Source: Ecdyonurus torrentis
Taxonomy: Eukaryota; Arthropoda; Insecta; Ephemeroptera; Heptageniidae
NCBI GenBank assembly: GCA_949318235.1
Contig: OX439132.1
Location: 43,774,831-43,838,830 of the forward strand
Direction: 5' to 3'
Length of the DNA: 64,000 nucleotides
Both the position numbers and the translations under genes were made by a program. This document shows, piece after piece, positions 1 to 16,100 of this stretch. The notes below the pieces were generated by a model, which was not told where the DNA came from, did not search any database, and worked only from the letters and a program-made list of their open reading frames with translations. Positions within the stretch are counted from its first letter, which is position 1. Each line of letters opens with the position of its first letter.

Positions 1-1380
1 AAAGCTCGTGAGTTGCGAATTTAATTTTTTCCCAATCAGGACTTTTGCAAATATGGTCTTATATTATATAGTTGTTGAGTTACTCCAAATAAGAAAGCAA
101 ACGATTGAGTGAGTTTCAAGGTCAATTTTTTATTTCTAAATTTTTTTGGCCATGACCCCACATACTTCCGAAACTTTTAACATGATTTGTCACTTAATTA
201 TAATACCAATTATTATCTTTCTCTCAAGTTTAGATTTAAATATTTTTAATTAGGCCTTAGTAAATTTTTTTTGTTCTTATTACCTTTGAGTGTATACAAT
301 TAAAATAATTTTAGCTCTGCTGAAGGGTATGCCATGTATATGTTTAGAAACGTGTTGTTTTTGTTAGAGCTACTTGGTGAGAGAGAGAGAGAGATTTTTT
401 TTTTTTTTTTTTTTGAGAGGAACCATTGCACTAGTTGGGCTGCTGAAAGCACAATGAGAGGTAAAACTGAAAACAAAAGGCAAGCTGGTGAGGTGATCGC
501 TCGCTCGCGCACACACCTCTTTTTCTCCACATATTCGCGGTGACTGACAAAGAGTCTGCGTAAAAGCTAGCTCGCTTGACTAAGGCGTTCTCCATGCACC
601 ACACTGATAATACACACACGATGGTACTGGTGCTACGTAACCAACATGGGCAGTCCTCTTGTTTATTGCCCAATCATACCATGATACCAGTAGTAAACCA
701 TTGGTGCGCAGGATCTAAAATCAAGTTAAGCTCCACCTCTAAGCACGCAACTGTGTTTTCTCGTGTTATGAGCCAGGCAAGGCAAAGGCAGGCAAGGCAA
801 GGGTGGGTAGGCGGGTGAGGGTTTCACCAGCACGAGTGGAAAAGCTTTTGCCTCTGTAGCTCACAACATTCACTCGATGCCGGTCTACAGGCAAAGTATA
901 AGCGAGGCAGTGGTATACTAGCATAGGAATATACTTGTTTTCTCCGTATATTCTTTACGTATAGAGAGTGTAGCGGCGTGCCGCGGCAAGTGGGCGGAGT
1001 CTGAATTGGTGAGGAGCAAAAATCTTGTCATCACCATGATGGCGTACTATAACTATAGTTTCTAGCTTTTACCAGAGATGGCTCTTAATACGATCATAAT
1101 AATATGAATACAATTTTTTTTAATAATTATTTTTAAAAAATATACACGTGACTTTTTACTTAAAAACAACAATTTTTTTGGGGAAAAAATTTGAATATTT
1201 TGATGTTTTTCCAAGAATTCATGTGACATTTGGCCATTTTAGGAAATTTTAAATGATATTTAACAATAAAATTTTGAAAGCCATTAATTTGCATGTTAAC
1301 ATTTAAATGTGGGGTTTATTGTATGTGTATTCAGCATGATTAGCGTTTATTTTATGTATATTGCATGTAAAATGTACTCT
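1..1380. other. AT-rich intergenic DNA, no gene seen
   Basis: No exon-like stretch could be supported. It holds a GA run followed by poly-T near 380-415, an AGGCAAGGCA-type purine-rich patch near 776-815 and a short GC-rich palindromic motif near 972-985. The reading frames here are short and low complexity. Confidence 0.5.
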
Positions 1381-1693
1381 GCCCCTGCGAGTTAGTAATG
1401 TTGTCAATTTGCAAGACATATAGGTGCCTCTGGTTGCATAAATGTCAAATCTGCAGGGGCACAAACTCAAACTATGCAAATCCAGCGATTTATCAGATAA
1501 AATTTAGATGTGCCCCTGCAAAATAGCGATGTTTTCAATTTGCACGACATAAAGGTGCCTCTGGTTGCATAAATGTCAAATCTGCAGGCGCACAAAATCA
1601 AATTATGCAAATCCAGCGATTTATCAGATAAAATTTAGATGTGCCCCTGCAAAATAGCGATGTTTTCAATTTGCACGACATATAGGTGCCTCT
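1381..1693. repeat. 131-bp tandem repeat, about 2.4 copies
   Basis: Units begin with GCCCCTGC at 1381, 1512 and 1643, a constant 131-bp period. Each carries GTGCCTCTGGTTGCATAAAT about 50 bp in. The third unit is interrupted after GTGCCTCT at 1693 by the foldback element at 1694-2001, and unit-like sequence (TTGTCAAATCTGCAGGGG) resumes just after it. Units 2 and 3 are almost identical, so the array is young. Confidence 0.85.
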
Positions 1694-2001
1694 ATGGCAT
1701 ACAGACAGAAGGCCCGCGGACAAAAGGCCCTACGACAAAAGACCCTACCCGTGCGCCGCTCGCCGATATGCTTTACCTGTGCGCACAGCCAGGGCCTTTT
1801 GTCCGAGGGCCTTTTGTCCACGGACCTTCTGTCAGACATTCGGTTGTATGGCATACAGACAGAAGGCCCGCGGACAAAAGGCCCTACGACAAAAGACCCT
1901 ACCCGTGCGCCGCTCGCCGATATGCTTTACCTGTGCGCACAGCCAGGGCCTTTTGTCCGAGGGCCTTTTGTCCACGGACCTTCTGTCAGACATTCGGTTG
2001 T
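1694..2001. mobile_element. Tandemly doubled 154-bp foldback element
   Basis: Two near-identical 154-bp copies start with ATGGCATACAGACAGAAGG at 1694 and 1848. Each is an imperfect hairpin: GACAGAAGGCCCGCGGAC on the left is the inverse of GTCCACGGACCTTCTGTC on the right, and the arms repeat the word GGACAAAAGG. The middle is GC-rich. It encodes no protein; long open frames across it are by-products of the repeat. A diverged relative lies at 55372-55560. It is probably a non-autonomous foldback or MITE; the superfamily is unknown. Confidence 0.75.
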
Positions 2002-3073
2002 ATAATTGTCAAATCTGCAGGGGCTCGCACTTCACGCACATGCTATGCTCACATTCGTGCATCAAAGTGAGATAAACACTACGAGATTGAGAACTGATAG
2101 CGCGTGTTTGCCAGATGTGTGTCCAGTTCCCCTCGCCAAGCATGTGTCTGACACCTCACCAGCAGCCAAATAAAACAATAATGATGTGCTTCATAAAACA
2201 GGCTCATAATGATAAAAAAAAAAAAAAAAAAAAAAAAAAACGTTCATTTCAGATTTCTCCCATAAATTAACAGATTTAGTTTATTGCTTTGCTACCAAAT
2301 TTGTAAATCTTATTCATAATAATCACTGATCTATATTAGAATGATAATAATAGCTAGGAAAATATGAATAAAGAAACAGTAGATTTACGTTTTTAAAATT
2401 TCAAACTCTTAGTTTCTAAATTTTTTACAATGGTTCCCCACTTCCCTCTCATATTTTAATGTTATGTACTCATTCAGGCACCTTCTAAATAGGGTCTATT
2501 AATTAGAGTATAATTAAGGTGGTCCTGTAGTCATTCCACAATATACATTATTGTAGAGTAATGTAAACAAAAATCCTGTTGCAAGCAGTTTACAGCTTTT
2601 ATGGTGTTGCGATAAAAAAAATCTCAGACCTAAAACCCTTTTTCCTCTCCTTCACTTTTTTTTTTTTTTTTTTTTTTTTTTCGAATCACAAAATTTTATT
2701 ATGACCTCCTTACATAATTTTGAATCCTTTTCTCAAAATATTGAAATTAAAAAATATTTCGCCTCCTATACAGGAAGAATAAATTACGTAATTTATGCTG
2801 CTTTTATGTTACTATATAGCATAAATGTTGCTAAATGTTGTTGTGGGGTGGACATGGGAACAACCCAAATAATTAAACTGAACAAAATGTAATATTTATG
2901 CGCTATATAGTTTTGTTATGCATATAGTATAGCATAAATTATAATTATAGTGATACCATATTATTATGGCGATACTTATACTTGCTGAAAATGAACTCAT
3001 TACGTATTTATTTTTTTCTATATATTATATATATTATGTACACTAGTTCGTCCTGAAATGGTATTTCTGCTGT

Positions 3074-3106
<33 letters not shown>

Positions 3107-5014
3107 ATTTTTATAAAATTGGGTACAAAAAACAGACACCAAAATCTTTATGTAGAAAAGTGATATAATGATTGAATATAAAAGTAAAAGGTGTTGACTA
3201 TATCTCCCGACCCAACGTTATCACATATAAGCAAGCAAGTTATCATGAGCAGTACACTTATTTATTACGATTGAGCACCAAAGTATATAAAAACTGCATG
3301 CAGTCATATTCTATAGTAGTAAATTGTTATTATATACCCTATAGCAAGTGTGTTTTATTTGACTGGAAAACCAGAGAGAGGGAGAGAGGGACTTGAGAAA
3401 TGATTTATATTTCTACAAATATGACGTGTAAGGAAAGTCATCATTCTTCTTTCTGTTTTTGTCTTTCCTCTTGCTGCAGATGCATTTTTTTTCTTTTTGT
3501 CTCTCGTCTAAATATTATTTTTTTTGTTATTGCTCGTGAATATAGCTGTATAATGAACGTGAATTGTATCACAGCAATCAGCATAAATGTACTTCATTGA
3601 TTATTTAAAAATGATAATAATATTGTAAATCTTATTTCAATATCGTGCATTCTCTCTCTCTCTTGAGCAATATTTATGCTCAGGAATACCACATGTATGT
3701 TTATTTCTATCAGGTAAATTTATGCTTTACAATTTATACATAAAATTAAATATTTCAGCATAAATTAGTACATGTACTAATATCAAAATGTATATCAATA
3801 AGCTTCATTAACTTGATAGCACGATTTACTTCACTTTAGATGTACGAACCAATGCACGTTTCTTGTACATAAAATTAATTAAAAAAAAAAGTGGAGTACA
3901 TTGCATTTGCCATGTACTAAGTTGTACGAAATATAACGGTGTATTTTTTTTTCTTCTTCTTTATAATTGAAAGTGAAAGGAAGCATTGTCATGAAATATT
4001 CTTATTACCATCGTTATTCCAACTAGTTTTTTTTTTCTTGACAACATTACATGATAAGTGACAATATTTTATTTTTACTTCGTGTGTTTTTGTTGTTAAT
4101 CACAGCGAATGTCAGAAAATAATTATTTACCTAACTTTAAACCGAGCAAAATTGAACCAAATAATTTGTGAGATAATTAACTATACTATAATACTTGTCC
4201 AGTAGCTAAGGTGAAAGAAAACATAATTCTCTGAGACTACCTTTAATTATCTGAAAAATTTGATTCAAATTTTTTTTTTTTACCTACCCCCAACCCAGCT
4301 AACGTGGGGGCAAATTTGACTCTATTTGTTGCCCACTTCCATTTTGGGGTGACATGCTTTAGTATAGTTGCGGTGTGACAGTAATAATGGCTATTATTTT
4401 ACCGTATAAATTGTAGTGTCATAGATTGTTATTATAATTTTCGTTACTGTGATTTGTTATTTTGCAATGACTAACTAAACCTTTTGGACCTCTAATATTC
4501 CGTGCCTGTTTACCTATTTTTGTTAAAATGATATCATAGGTTACTAGATTATAGGTATATCGTTTGAAAGTATTCTTTTCATTTCATTTCTGGTTTAGAA
4601 TTGATGTGTTCATGATTCATGAACTGATGAGTTTAATCAATTCATGAGTTGATGGCATGCTAATGGCCTTTTACGGGTTGTTTAAATGGAAAAGTTCAAG
4701 TCCCAATTGTTGCCATTTATAGAAATATTAAGTTGATAGCGTTTTTAATGCCACCATCTAGTCTGGGTATCCAAATTTTCAAGTCTCTAGCTTAATTGGT
4801 TACGGAGATAATTTTTTAAAGTTTATTCACACATCTGCCAACAACTGGGGTCTGGATCGGTCTGGATCATAGTGTACGTGATTACTACAGAGAAGTGAAC
4901 GCGTGATCGTGATTTTGCGCGTGACAAATCTACTTTGATATGTTACTATAGTGAGGGATGATTGGATTGAGACAAATGATTGACAGGGGTGTGTTGTGAT
5001 GTCTTTTGTTACAG
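2002..5014. other. Intergenic or upstream intronic AT-rich DNA
   Basis: No exon could be supported. It contains poly-A at 2214-2240 and 3080-3105, poly-T at 2659-2681, a copy of a dispersed GCATAA/TACGTATTT repeat near 2806-3022, and a short CT run near 3650. If the ANKRD gene has ankyrin-repeat exons on this side, they are not visible here and would lie beyond the left edge. Confidence 0.45.
2806..3022. repeat. Dispersed GCATAA / TACGTATTT repeat, copy 1
   Basis: Contains TATAGCATAAATGTTGCT early and ATTACGTATTTATTTTTT at its end. The same ordered words recur near 43660-43770, 45185-45370 and 58545-58705. Each copy runs from a region rich in AGCATAA words to a T-rich end. The class is unknown. 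Confidence 0.5.
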
Positions 5015-8677
<3,663 letters not shown>

Positions 8678-8990
8678 AGACCCTTACCCTCCCTCACCTT
8701 TTGTGCAACCTTTCATAGAAACCCAACGATGGGGTTTCTTAGTTGGCGCTTATCTCTCTCCCCCCCCCCCCCCTTCCCTCCCAATCCTATTGTACGCTAC
8801 ACAGGCAAGACAGGGCAGAAAAACATAACTGCTGTCAAGTCATAATTAACGTTATCTTAACATCCCATATGAAATGGGACTTGATATATTATTATACTTG
8901 TTAACAAAATCAATTGTATAAATAATTACTAAGCATCTTATGCTTATAACTGCCCTGGTTGAATAAAATATAAATAAAATAATAATAATT
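8678..8990 (+). other. 3'UTR of the ANKRD-type gene with poly(A) signals
   Basis: Follows the TGA at 8675-8677. Contains a C run near 8761-8773 and overlapping AATAAA signals beginning at about 8962. Transcript end is inferred. Confidence 0.6.
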
Positions 8991-9656
8991 AAAAAAAAAA
9001 TGATATATAAATATATAATATTATGTATTAAAAAAAATACTTGGTGGGGTCTCTAGGAGTCCAAAATAAAAATATTAAATTCATGTTTAAAAAGTCACTT
9101 TTTTTGGAAGAAAAATGTGGTTATAATTTTTTTAACTCCACATTTTTAAGTCATAAATGAATGGTTATTGTGAAATTGACTATGATTTTTTGTATTGTCA
9201 TTATTGGCAAGAAAAAACAAAAATACTGTGTAATACAGAAGACAAATTTAAAGTCTGTTTTTTTCTCTCTCTGAATGGTAACTTGTGATAACTTTGGTGC
9301 ACATTCTGTCAGAAACAAAGCCATCGTGCACCAAAAACAATTTGTTTGACTGTAAGAAATTGTAATTCCTTAAAATTCATCTTAATGTATAAAATATAAA
9401 TATTACAAAAAAAAAAGAAAAAAAATTAATGGGAATGAAAAAAATAATGTAAATCATCGAAGGAATTGAAAAATAAAAACATCAATAAAATAACTTTTTA
9501 ACATTTTTTTATTTCAAAACATTATTTACAATTTAAATTCTAAAATAGTAACAGTTTGCTTATGATACTTAATTTTGAAAATAGAAATAGACTTAAATTT
9601 GTAGTTATTATTATTTACTTACTTTTAAGTTGTAATGTAAGGCATAGATAGCTTAA

Positions 9657-10036
9657 TTAAAGCGATACTTAACCCTAAAAATAAGTAATTTTTATTCTTC
9701 TCTAAAATAATTCAATAGAAATCAGTCGTTTATTTTACTTTTCTAGCCCACGGGATAAGCGAGCCCCGCTAGGGTAAAGAGGAAATCTCTGATGTCAGAG
9801 ATTTCCTTTACTGTGTGAGTAAAAAATCTGTACACCTTTTCAGATAAGCTTAGCAGGTAGAGCAAGGGGTACATATTTTTTACTCTCATAGTAGAGGGGC
9901 ATGTACTCTATATCGTTACTCTCGCGGGGCTCGCTTATCTCGCGGACTAGAAAAGTCAAATAAACGACTGATTGCTTTTGAATTGTTTTAGAAAAGAACA
10001 AAAAATACTCATTTTTAGGGTTTAGTATCGCTTTAA
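9657..10036. mobile_element. TTAA-bounded MITE, about 380 bp
   Basis: Starts TTAAAGCGATACTTAACCCT and ends with the inverse ...GTATCGCTTTAA. The terminal inverted repeats extend about 150 bp per side (for example CAGTCGTTTATTT on the left and AAATAAACGACTG on the right; AAGCGAGCCCCGC pairs too). TTAA stands at both ends, the target site of piggyBac-type transposons, though TTAA could also be part of the ends. No protein is encoded. A perfect small hairpin (GAAATCTCTG...CAGAGATTTC) lies near 9781-9810. Confidence 0.85.
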
Positions 10037-10416
10037 TGAATTTTCCTGTATGGAAAAAATAAAATAATTTATTCTGAAAATGCAGAGAAGGAAACAAAAG
10101 CAAAACAAAAATATTTCAAGATCAATACTTGGTGCAAACTATAAGGAATCAACTACTTTCAAAAAGATGTGAAAGCAAAAACATTTAGTTCAGGAAAAAT
10201 TAGAGAATATATAATTATCAGCGACATAAAAGTGACATGAATGGTGACGCTGCTTTCAAAAGAAATTTGCACAAAACTTGAGATCAGTTTAGTGCCAGTT
10301 CTGTATTTGCAACAGCTACAGACATTTTCATTGATTCTCTTTACTCATAAAATGTTTTTAGTATTGTCATTAATTAGCAAGAATGTTAACAATATAATGG
10401 AAATAACATTACAATA

Positions 10417-10616
10417 ACCCCGCGGAAAACTGAACTATCTATAGTCTCCGCGATTGTCAAATTTGAAACATCTGCGCTCTCCGCCTCTACCAAATTTGAA
10501 GCATCTATTACTAGCGCTCCATTAATGATGCTTCAATTTTGGGAGAGGCGAAGAGCGCAGATGTTCCAAATTTGAAGCACGCGGAGACTATAGATAGTTC
10601 GGTTTTCCGCGGAGCC
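10417..10616. mobile_element. MITE family D (CCGCGGAAAACTGAAC ends), copy 1
   Basis: A nearly palindromic element of about 200 bp. The left arm CCGCGGAAAACTGAACTATC pairs with the right arm GATAGTTCGGTTTTCCGCGG; inner CATCTGCGCTCTCCGCCTC pairs with GAGGCGAAGAGCGCAGATG. A second copy is at 34493-34692. Confidence 0.85.
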
Positions 10617-11015
10617 ATCCATTAGTATTAGTGACAAGTAGTCAATGAAAAAATATGCAGGTTTTATGAGTACAAAGTTGACAAATTCCCTGTTTTTTCT
10701 TTTAAAAGTGGCTTCACCTTTCATGTAACCTTTATGCCTAGGATACTTGCTACCATTCAAATATTGTTTGCATTTAAAAAGTTAAGCAAATTATTGGTAG
10801 AAACTTATCTTATGTCAGTGAATTATGAAATGTGGTAAATATCATATAGATACGTTTTAAACATTCACTTATGATAGCCAAGCTTAGAAGAAATTTTAAT
10901 ACAATCTGAAACATTCTCAATGCTAATCTTAGCTGAAAGTCACAAACTTAATTTCATGTAATTTGATAGTGACTATTTCTACTTAAGTACCATCACATTT
11001 CTTTATTTTAAATTA

Positions 11016-12645
11016 TTAGTTCTTTGAGCTAGGTTCGTCGTGAGGTTCTAGTTTGAAATCGAGAGGTTTGTCGTAGCCCATGATGAAGCCGTAGTGCTCG
11101 GGATGACTGAAGAGACGAGGGTCGACAAAGAGGGCTGTACCGTCCTTGACTGCAAAACTTGTGAACATGCCGGCCACCTCTGGTACCAGAACCTCGTCCT
11201 TTGTGAACTGTGTCTGTCAATTACAAAGCAATTCATTAACATCGACATCAATATGTACGTTGAGCTTTGAAATTATACATTGCGGCTTTGAAATGAGGTC
11301 CCTATAGCTTTTGAAATTTGGAAATGTACAGTACACATAGCTATGGACTAAAGTTTCCAATCGGGGCAAACAGGCAACCTGCATTGTTTCTTTTTCTCTC
11401 TCTCCCTTCATAAGAAAAGAATCGGGCAGTTGCAGGTTACCTATGTATCCTGTTTGAAAAACCCAGAGCTACGTGCACCAGGGGATAGAGGGTAGAAAAA
11501 TGCATGCTGGACACTTCAAGCAGCTTCAAATAACACGTAACATATTTCACAAAAACTAAAATTGATTTTTTTAATGGCATTTTTTTTCTCTTGTTATTCT
11601 ATCATTATGCTAGAGGACCTTTAAAAGAAATTGAACTTTTGTTTTTTTGTCTCAGCCAAAAATTAAGATCTTGCGATAGCATGTATACAAAACCAAATAT
11701 TGTGTTTTACATTAATTTGAAGAGACTTTAGCGAGTCTATCCTCAAAAATATCTGATTTTTGTGCATAACTAATTTAATATTGTATCATATTATAAGCCA
11801 TGTGCACAACGTCGGGCTAGAGCACAAACCTTGTATCTACATAAAGCAACAAAGTTCAAAACATTATACAGAAAGATAAGAGTTTCAAATTTGCTGCTTT
11901 TGCAGATACACGGTTTATATGCTCTAACCCGACGATACATATCATGCATTTTGTTTTCCCATTTATTGCTACGAAAAAAAAAAAAAAAAAAAAAGGATGT
12001 AGAGATGAATCACCTTCTTTTGTCTGAGAAATAGAGACAGAGTGGTTGCTGTATATTTCTTAGTTTCTGGATTATAATGTAAATAAGTTACATATTTTTT
12101 AGTAATCCAATGTAGTAAAAAAGGAGTAATAAATGTAAAGAATCCAACAAAACTTCCAATGGCAATTCCAACTCCGAGACTACTTATTTCTGCAGCTTTT
12201 TGTATTAGCATCGGTTGAGCAGCTAGCCCAGTGGCACTAGTAATCAGAGAAAATAGCTTTACGGCTCTTATTTGTGATGTCAGATTGCCATAGTAAACTT
12301 GAATATCTTTTGTGTCATTTGTTGTTGAAGATGAGGTATTTCTTCGGAGGGAAATATTTGTAGAAGACACTTTCAGAAATCCAGGCACATGGCACGTCAG
12401 CTGTAAATAAATGGAACATTTAATATCTCTCCTTATGTTGACATTGTAATGACAGTATACATACATACCTCGTCAAAATTTCTTAGAGTCTTTTGTGAAA
12501 CACTTCTACTGCAGCATGTATTTGAAGTCAGAGTCCGAACCAAAATACCGGTAGGACAATTGAAGCTTTTAACGTTTGTTTTTGACAGTAATCTATTGGT
12601 ACTACTTTTAAATAATGTTCTAAATATTACACAGCTTTGTGACAT
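11016..12645 (-). CDS. TMEM70: TMEM70, mitochondrial ATP synthase assembly factor
   Basis: Three coding exons on the minus strand: 12645-12469, 12400-12014, 11213-11016, joined in phase 0 to 253 residues (human about 260). The N-terminus is rich in Ser, Arg and Lys with few acids, as for a mitochondrial presequence. Two hydrophobic segments lie at about residues 104-124 and 134-156, ending in FITPFLLHWITKKYV, which matches the family motif FxVITPxLLHFITKxYV. The last exon has KDEVLVPEV and HYGFIMGYDKP, again family-typical. TMEM70 sits in the inner mitochondrial membrane and promotes assembly of the ATP synthase c-ring (and complex I) in vertebrates. The start is the ATG at 12645. Its promoter is shared with or next to that of the phosphatase gene. 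Confidence 0.92.
11809..11935. mobile_element. Small MITE in a TMEM70 intron
   Basis: About 127 bp. The left end ACGTCGGGCTAGAGCA pairs with the right TGCTCTAACCCGACGAT; CTTGTATCT and AGATACACGG also pair. Only one copy was seen. Confidence 0.7.
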
Positions 12646-13189
12646 TTTTTAAATAATCAAATTTACCGTTTTGTTTTTGTTAATTAACACAAAATATGAT
12701 TACAATTTTAGAAATTGATTTTCCAACTTTTTTAGTTGATTGAAATTTGTTTTGTCGTCTGCTAGACACTGCTGCCAACATAAATAAAAATTACAACTAG
12801 ATTTTCATTTCAAATTTTTACTTTTTGAGTAAAATTTTAATAATTTTATTAGAAAAAAAAAGTATAAAAATTAATTTACCATAAAATTTACAACTTTAAT
12901 TTGCACAGAATAGTCAACATAGTTCTTTTATTTTTTCTTTCAATTTAGAGATAATTCTGTAATGTTCTTAAATTTTAGTTCATTATTTTCACGCAAGCTA
13001 ATTTTTGGCAGCACGTCGCGGTTTAAAAAATTAACAGAAAAATTCTTGCGATCGAGAGAAGAAGACGTGTGGCAAGTTTCCGGCAAAGAAGAAAGAACGA
13101 ATCAAGGAAGAAAAAAGAGATCTGAACTCCATTAGATCGTTAAGTGAGCTTGACAACCATAACTTTGGAAGTTTTGATGTGTAAATACG
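12646..13189. promoter_or_regulatory. Probable bidirectional promoter, TMEM70 / PTP
   Basis: Only 544 bp separate the divergent start codons of TMEM70 (12645) and the phosphatase (13190). The side nearest the phosphatase, about 13005-13110, is richer in CpG (GCACGTCGCGG) than the AT-rich flank and probably holds its 5'UTR. No TATA position could be assigned with confidence. Confidence 0.6.
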
Positions 13190-16100
13190 ATGAGTATTGA
13201 AGCACAGGACGAAGAAAATAATATAATTAAAAATATACAAAAACAGTTTGATGAAATAGATGTTAAAAAAGCGTGGCCTGTATTTTATTCGGTAAGAATT
13301 AACGAAACAAAATAACAAAGAACATTTTTTTTATACTTAGCTTGATGCATCCAAGTTCAAGGACATTTTTAAAACAACAAATTACGATTTTGAAACTATA
13401 ACTAAATTTACAGCTAAAATAAATAAATAAAAATTCACTGTAAAAATATTTTATTTTATGGGTTCTTTGAACGTTCCACCCAGTAGCATAGGCCTTCATA
13501 AACATACATATCCGCGAATCATGGTTTTTCTTAGAAATAGAATCAACTGACGAGCGTAGAAAAATATGTATGATACATACATATAACTTGCCATAAATAA
13601 TTCTTAGAGTTAACATTATTAAACTCAATTAAAGTAAATTGAAAGCTAACGAAGTAAGCATGATTAAAATATGTATGTAATACACAAATGTATGTTAACG
13701 TGCACTATGTATGTGACATAGAAAATACCGGTAATGTACATCTTTACGTAAAACTTATAAAACAAAAATTGATACCTTATCGTTTGTTGTAAATTTTGCA
13801 TTAATAAGTATGCTGATATTTGTAGTGTTTTGAGTTGATTGTGTATGTTGTATGTATGTATAATGATTAATTGTCTATTGTCATGCAAAAGTTTCACAGG
13901 TATGCATACTTTGTGTACACAAAAATGAACATGTGGAGTCATGAGTCACTCAATTACATACAAGATTGTGAAATACTCGTTATAATGTTATGCATCATAA
14001 TATAAGTATGTAGCACATACAATATAAAAATTAACAGCTATATAGAAATTCATACTTTTTTAATGGTTATATATTTATTTGAAAAAGATTGAACAAATTG
14101 AGAAACTTGAATGTAACAAGATGAAAAGTATTTTTTTTATTAAGTTAGTCGTTATTCCTAATAAAAAAAGAATGTATGTAGTTTTAAAAACTATTCACTT
14201 ATTATTATTTTGTCATGTTAAAATCTGGTGCAACCCTCTTATTGTGCAATTACAGTATTTTTAAATAAAAGAACAATAAAAATAAATACTATAAAGATTT
14301 TTTTACTAATGTTAGTAATTATTTCTGTTGGAGCCTGCCATAACCTAAGATGCTTTCTTTTTAGTGACTTATCCATTTTTTCTTTCTTTTCTTTACAGAA
14401 AATCCGCAATGAAAGCAATAATTATGAATACTCGTATGAGGCATCAAAGAAAGCTGAGAATAAAAACCTAAATCGATACCGCGATGTGAACCCGTACGAC
14501 CACAGTCGCGTGGTGTTGGTGAAGGGTGCCTCTGACCAAGAGAAAGAACGTTCCGACTACATCAATGCCAGTCTTGTTAGGGTAAGCAAATTGTTAGTAG
14601 GGAGGTAAGTGTGCAATCCAAGTTCCATGCCTAATGTCTATGCTTGCTTAGATGCCAAATGCCCACCGTCAGTATATACTGGCACAAGGCCCCCTCCCAA
14701 ACACCACGGACCACTTCTGGCTCATGGTATGGGAGCAAAACTGCAAAGCTGTGATCATGCTCAACAGAGTCATTGAAAAGAATCAGGTATTTATTATCAA
14801 TTATTTCTGTCACTTTGGTATTGACTAATAAAGATACAACTGTGTTGAGTCTGACTTATTTTGGTTACATCTGCTTCTATTTCTACTTACTACTCATGTG
14901 GAGTATGTTGAAACTTGAAACAGAAGTGGATGTAACTGAAATTGTTTGTAGTCAGACTCAAAACAGTTGTTCTTTTATTAGTCAATGTAATAGGGTGGTT
15001 TCATTCATGTTATAGTCTACGCCATAAGTGAGCGCTAAAGCCGCTAAATAACATGGGCCAGTATAGGAAAATGACTGATTTTGCCAGTTTAAAAATACTT
15101 TGCAATATTTTTGAGAGCATTGATGCTGTTAACAGGTTGAATTAGTTTTTCGAGTACTGTATGCAAATAATAATAACCAAAAAATAGCTAATTTTCGAAA
15201 GAAAATAGCCAAAAACTATGTTTGTCCTATGCTGAGCAATGCTATTCATTGCTCAAGAAGTGCATTGAAAAGCACTCAGAATGATGTCATGTGCACACAC
15301 CCTATAGAAAACTTCTTGTAGTAAATGTAAGAGTAAGCTTCACTTGAAGTTAGGCCTAAACCTCACCCTTTCAGAAATGCATCTTGATTTTTAATAAAGA
15401 ATAAAGACTATTATTTAATTTGTGAATTTATCATTAAAAAATAATTGGACAATACTATCAAATACTATTTCAGGGTTTTATGATGCTGTCTCAATTTTAC
15501 ATGCCTTCTTAAAAATTACTAATTTCCTTGAAGCTGCAATTTTTATGGTGTCTTTCCAAGCATGTATTTTCCTGGATTTATTAATAGTTATATTTATAAT
15601 GCTTTATATATCCGAGAGGAAAAACATTGCAGTTGGTATATAAATGTTAAATTTTTTGAAATGAAGTAATATAGAAGAGTACCTATAGTACGATTAGAGC
15701 ACATTAAATTGAAAGTTAATGAAACATGAAGCTAAGCGTTCTACATACTATTTTCTATTATCGTACTTTATTATGATTTTAAATGCTGCTATTTTTTTTT
15801 TTTTCTTTCACTAAAATCTCTTTAAATGTATAAAGAAATATAATTTTAATTCAGTTTCCAGGAAAATGTCTGAAGTGAGTTTTTGACTGCCAATGCAGCA
15901 TAAGAAAGCATGTGGAACCAAAATAGTTTTTTTTTCTTCCCCTTCTTTTTTCCTTTCTTATTACTTTGTAAAGTATGTATTAATGTTTAATGAAAATGTT
16001 TGTTTTTCACTCTCTCACGTTGTCTTGTGTGTAATTATGCTACATGTTTTACATTTGTTTTCCCCAGATAAAATGTCACCAGTACTGGCCTCTAGGAGGC

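Larger units (their letters stand above)
8991..11015. other. Tail-to-tail intergenic region
   Basis: AT-rich DNA between the 3' ends of the ANKRD gene (+) and TMEM70 (-). It holds two MITEs listed separately and A/T runs; no exon is seen. A TTTATT at 11002-11007, AATAAA on the minus strand, sits immediately after the TMEM70 stop codon. Confidence 0.6.

Noticed and set aside
1639..2075. Long overlapping reading frames on both strands with repeated RQKARGQKAL-type peptides
   Set aside because: They lie in the doubled foldback element; open frames on both strands with the same period follow from the repeat, not from a protein gene.
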